Shown here piece after piece: positions 60,450 through 64,000 of a stretch of 64,000 nucleotides of DNA. Every line of letters starts with the position of its first letter. Position 1 is the first letter of the stretch. Made by a program: the position numbers and the translations under genes. This stretch comes from Actinomycetaceae bacterium (GTDB lineage Bacteria > Actinomycetota > Actinomycetes > Actinomycetales > Actinomycetaceae). The stretch covers positions 62,001-126,000 of the forward strand of contig JAUNVG010000004.1 in assembly GCA_030537735.1 (NCBI GenBank), in the 5' to 3' direction. The notes under the pieces are model-generated. The model saw only the letters and a list, made by a program, of their open reading frames with translations. It ran no database searches and was not told the DNA's origin.

Positions 60450-61178
60450 TCAGCGCAAGTAATCAACCGCTTCCCTCACCGTGGTGTCTAAAACCTTCCG
60501 GCCTTTCTCCAGCACGATACCCCGATCACAAAGATCGGCAATCATATCAAGGTCGTGGCTGACGATTACCAGGGATTTACCTTCTTCTTTAAGCTGACGC
60601 ACACGCTTGAGGCATTTCCTTTGAAACGGTTCATCTCCCACCGCGAGGATCTCATCAACTAAGAAAATGTCAGGGTCAGTATGCACCGCCACCGCGAAAG
60701 CCAACCGCAAGAACATCCCGGAGGAGTAGGTCTTAACTTCTGAATCTATGGCGTACTCAATCTCAGAAAAACGAACGATGTCATCGTAGGCATTTTCTAT
60801 CTGCGCCTTCGTCATCCCCAAGATCGCCCCGTTAAGGAAGATGTTTTCCTTACCGGTCAGATCCGGATGAAAACCTGCACCGACCTCAATTAAGCCAGCC
60901 ACCCGTCCTCGTACACCCACGTATCCCGCGTCTTCACGCAGCACACCGGAAATCAGTTTCAACAAGGTGGACTTACCTGAACCGTTAAACCCTAAAAGCG
61001 CCATGGTGTCGCCTTCGTTCACGGTTAAAGTCACATCATCGAGGGCGCGGAAACGCTCGGTGATTTGGTCACGCCTGCCAGTTAACGACCACACCAGTGT
61101 TTCTTTCATGGTGTGCACGTGGCGACGTTCAAACTCTTTCGTCACATTCTCAATCTTGATGATCGGCGCAGCATCCAT
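60450..61178 (-). CDS. ABC transporter ATP-binding protein, polysaccharide export (Wzt-like)
   Basis: This is the nucleotide-binding half of an ABC-2 polysaccharide exporter. Walker A is GFNGSGKST, the signature YSSGMFLRLAFAVAV, Walker B IFLVDEILAVGD and the switch His in VSHDL, the pattern of the TagH/RfbE/Wzt group. It lacks the C-terminal carbohydrate-binding domain of long Wzt, like mycobacterial Rv3781. The ATG at 61178 follows the permease stop by 1 base, with AGGAG upstream; an earlier in-frame start lies inside the permease. Its context makes galactofuranan the likely cargo. Confidence 0.92.
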   Translation of the reverse strand: MDAAPIIKIENVTKEFERRHVHTMKETLVWSLTGRRDQITERFRALDDVTLTVNEGDTMALLGFNGSGKSTLLKLISGVLREDAGYVGVRGRVAGLIEVGAGFHPDLTGKENIFLNGAILGMTKAQIENAYDDIVRFSEIEYAIDSEVKTYSSGMFLRLAFAVAVHTDPDIFLVDEILAVGDEPFQRKCLKRVRQLKEEGKSLVIVSHDLDMIADLCDRGIVLEKGRKVLDTTVREAVDYLR

Positions 61179-61179
61179 G

Positions 61180-63218
<2,039 letters not shown>

Positions 63219-63254
63219 TTACTCCTAAAATCGAAGTCGTTACTGGTTGCCAGT

Positions 63255-64000
63255 TTAGCGGGAGCGGAACCACCATATTGAACCAATCGTAGTGTAGGTA
63301 ACGCGCCGCACTGCGGTTGGCACCCACCGGTAGGAGGCGCGCACAAGCAAGTTACGGACATATTCAGCCTCGGTGGTGAACCCAGACTGACGCATCTTGC
63401 GCTGCAGCTCTAGCTCGCTTTCCCATAGTTCTTTTCCGCCTCGGCGTTGATAAGCCCCTGCGCCCACCCTGTACGCCACTAACGGTTGGGGTAGGTTAGC
63501 ACACCGCGCACCGCTCATAATCATGCGCACGAAAAGCCAATAATCTTCCATTTTGCCGCACTCACGGTACCCTCCCGCAGCGTCTACGCAGCTTCGCCTC
63601 ATCATCACACTCGGATGGTTGAAAGGGTCGCGGAACTTGGCTGTTTTCACGATCTGGCGGTGCTCACTGGGGTGTACCCGAATCATCCCCCACGTGTTTT
63701 CGTCGTATTCAAACTCGGCAATCGCGGTACCGACGAGGTCGTATTTACGCATTAGGGGAAGCTGGTGTTCAAAGCGCTCCGGTAGCGAAATATCGTCGGC
63801 ATCGGCACGCGCTATCACCGGGTCCGGGCAGCGTTTCAAGCCCTGATTTAGAGCTGCGGTAAGACCTTGATTCTGGTCCAAGCGCACTACTTCTACAGGT
63901 TGTTCAGCTATCTGACAAGCGCGGTCGATTTGTTTTTGAAGGTCAGCCCCAACCGGGCCGTCTTGTACCAAAACGATGTGGTTTGGCCGTCTAGTTTGCT
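63255..64000 (-). CDS. Family 2 glycosyltransferase, partial (N-terminus beyond right edge)
   Basis: The minus-strand frame is open to the edge, reading TRRPNHIVLVQDGPVGADL, so the N-terminal strand (family consensus ILVQDGP) is cut off by the window. RADADDISLPERFEHQLPLM holds the DxD metal site and FNHPSVMMRR the acceptor region. It resembles AmsE/LgtF-type transferases that add one sugar to a glycan. Its 39-bp spacing to glf places it in the galactan operon; it could start or decorate the chain (the role GlfT1 plays in mycobacteria), but this is inference. Confidence 0.88.
   Translation of the reverse strand, partial: QTRRPNHIVLVQDGPVGADLQKQIDRACQIAEQPVEVVRLDQNQGLTAALNQGLKRCPDPVIARADADDISLPERFEHQLPLMRKYDLVGTAIAEFEYDENTWGMIRVHPSEHRQIVKTAKFRDPFNHPSVMMRRSCVDAAGGYRECGKMEDYWLFVRMIMSGARCANLPQPLVAYRVGAGAYQRRGGKELWESELELQRKMRQSGFTTEAEYVRNLLVRASYRWVPTAVRRVTYTTIGSIWWFRSR

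Overview
The window looks like chromosome from an actinobacterium of moderate GC content (mid-50s percent by eye, not counted). The markers are actinobacterial: WhiB2/WhmD, MtrA-MtrB-LpqB, a SigR/RsrA pair, the 24-residue ribosomal protein bL37, a multifunctional Kgd, DUF3499, DUF5719, DUF6457 and TIGR03089 proteins, and a GlfT2-type galactofuranosyltransferase. A lineage such as Actinomycetaceae fits, but that placement is inference. There are no phage, transposon, CRISPR or rRNA signatures.

Layout. 1-8 kb: minus-strand housekeeping genes (lysA partial at the left edge, argS, rpiB, tRNA-Arg(CCG), a glycerophosphodiesterase, an M23 peptidase, two CNNM/CBS membrane proteins). 8-12.7 kb: kgd and a degenerate SGNH-fold protein. 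12.8-26.4 kb: a molybdenum island holding cofactor synthesis genes (moaA, moaD, moaE, moaC, mog, moeB-like, moeA, DUF6457), one bis-MGD enzyme with its chaperone (dmsABC, torD/dmsD-like), and molybdate sensing and uptake (HTH-TOBE regulator, modA, fused modBC). The island makes the cofactor, imports the metal and encodes the only visible consumer. MobA, needed for bis-MGD, is missing here.

26.5-37.3 kb: bL37, rsrA, sigR, doxX-like, aroA, rsgA, a class-I glutamine amidotransferase, hisN, sbcD, sbcC and a DUF6912-type gene. 37.3-41.8 kb: a poorly characterised conserved group (CpaE-like ATPase with an altered P-loop, SAF/CpaB-like protein, BldC-like HTH, possible Sm-like barrel protein, LysM membrane protein, Rv3235-family protein). 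41.9-51.8 kb: secA, hpf, comF, lpqB, mtrB, mtrA, DUF3499 and an Rv3259-like gene. 52-57.4 kb: a DUF5719 protein, a 1159-residue membrane glycosyltransferase and whiB2. The order sigR, aroA, rsgA, secA, hpf, comF, lpqB, mtrB, mtrA, DUF3499, Rv3259-like, whiB2 resembles Mycobacterium tuberculosis Rv3223-Rv3260, so most of this half is ancestral backbone.

57.5-64 kb: a TIGR03089 gene, then a minus-strand galactofuranan locus (a GT2 cut by the right edge, glf, ABC permease, ABC ATPase, glfT2) that makes UDP-galactofuranose, polymerises it and exports the polymer.

Regulatory signals that stand out are an operator-like repeat set at the mod regulator promoter, three tandem repeats upstream of mtrA, recurring leaderless-type promoters, and palindromes upstream of kgd and between whiB2 and the TIGR03089 gene.
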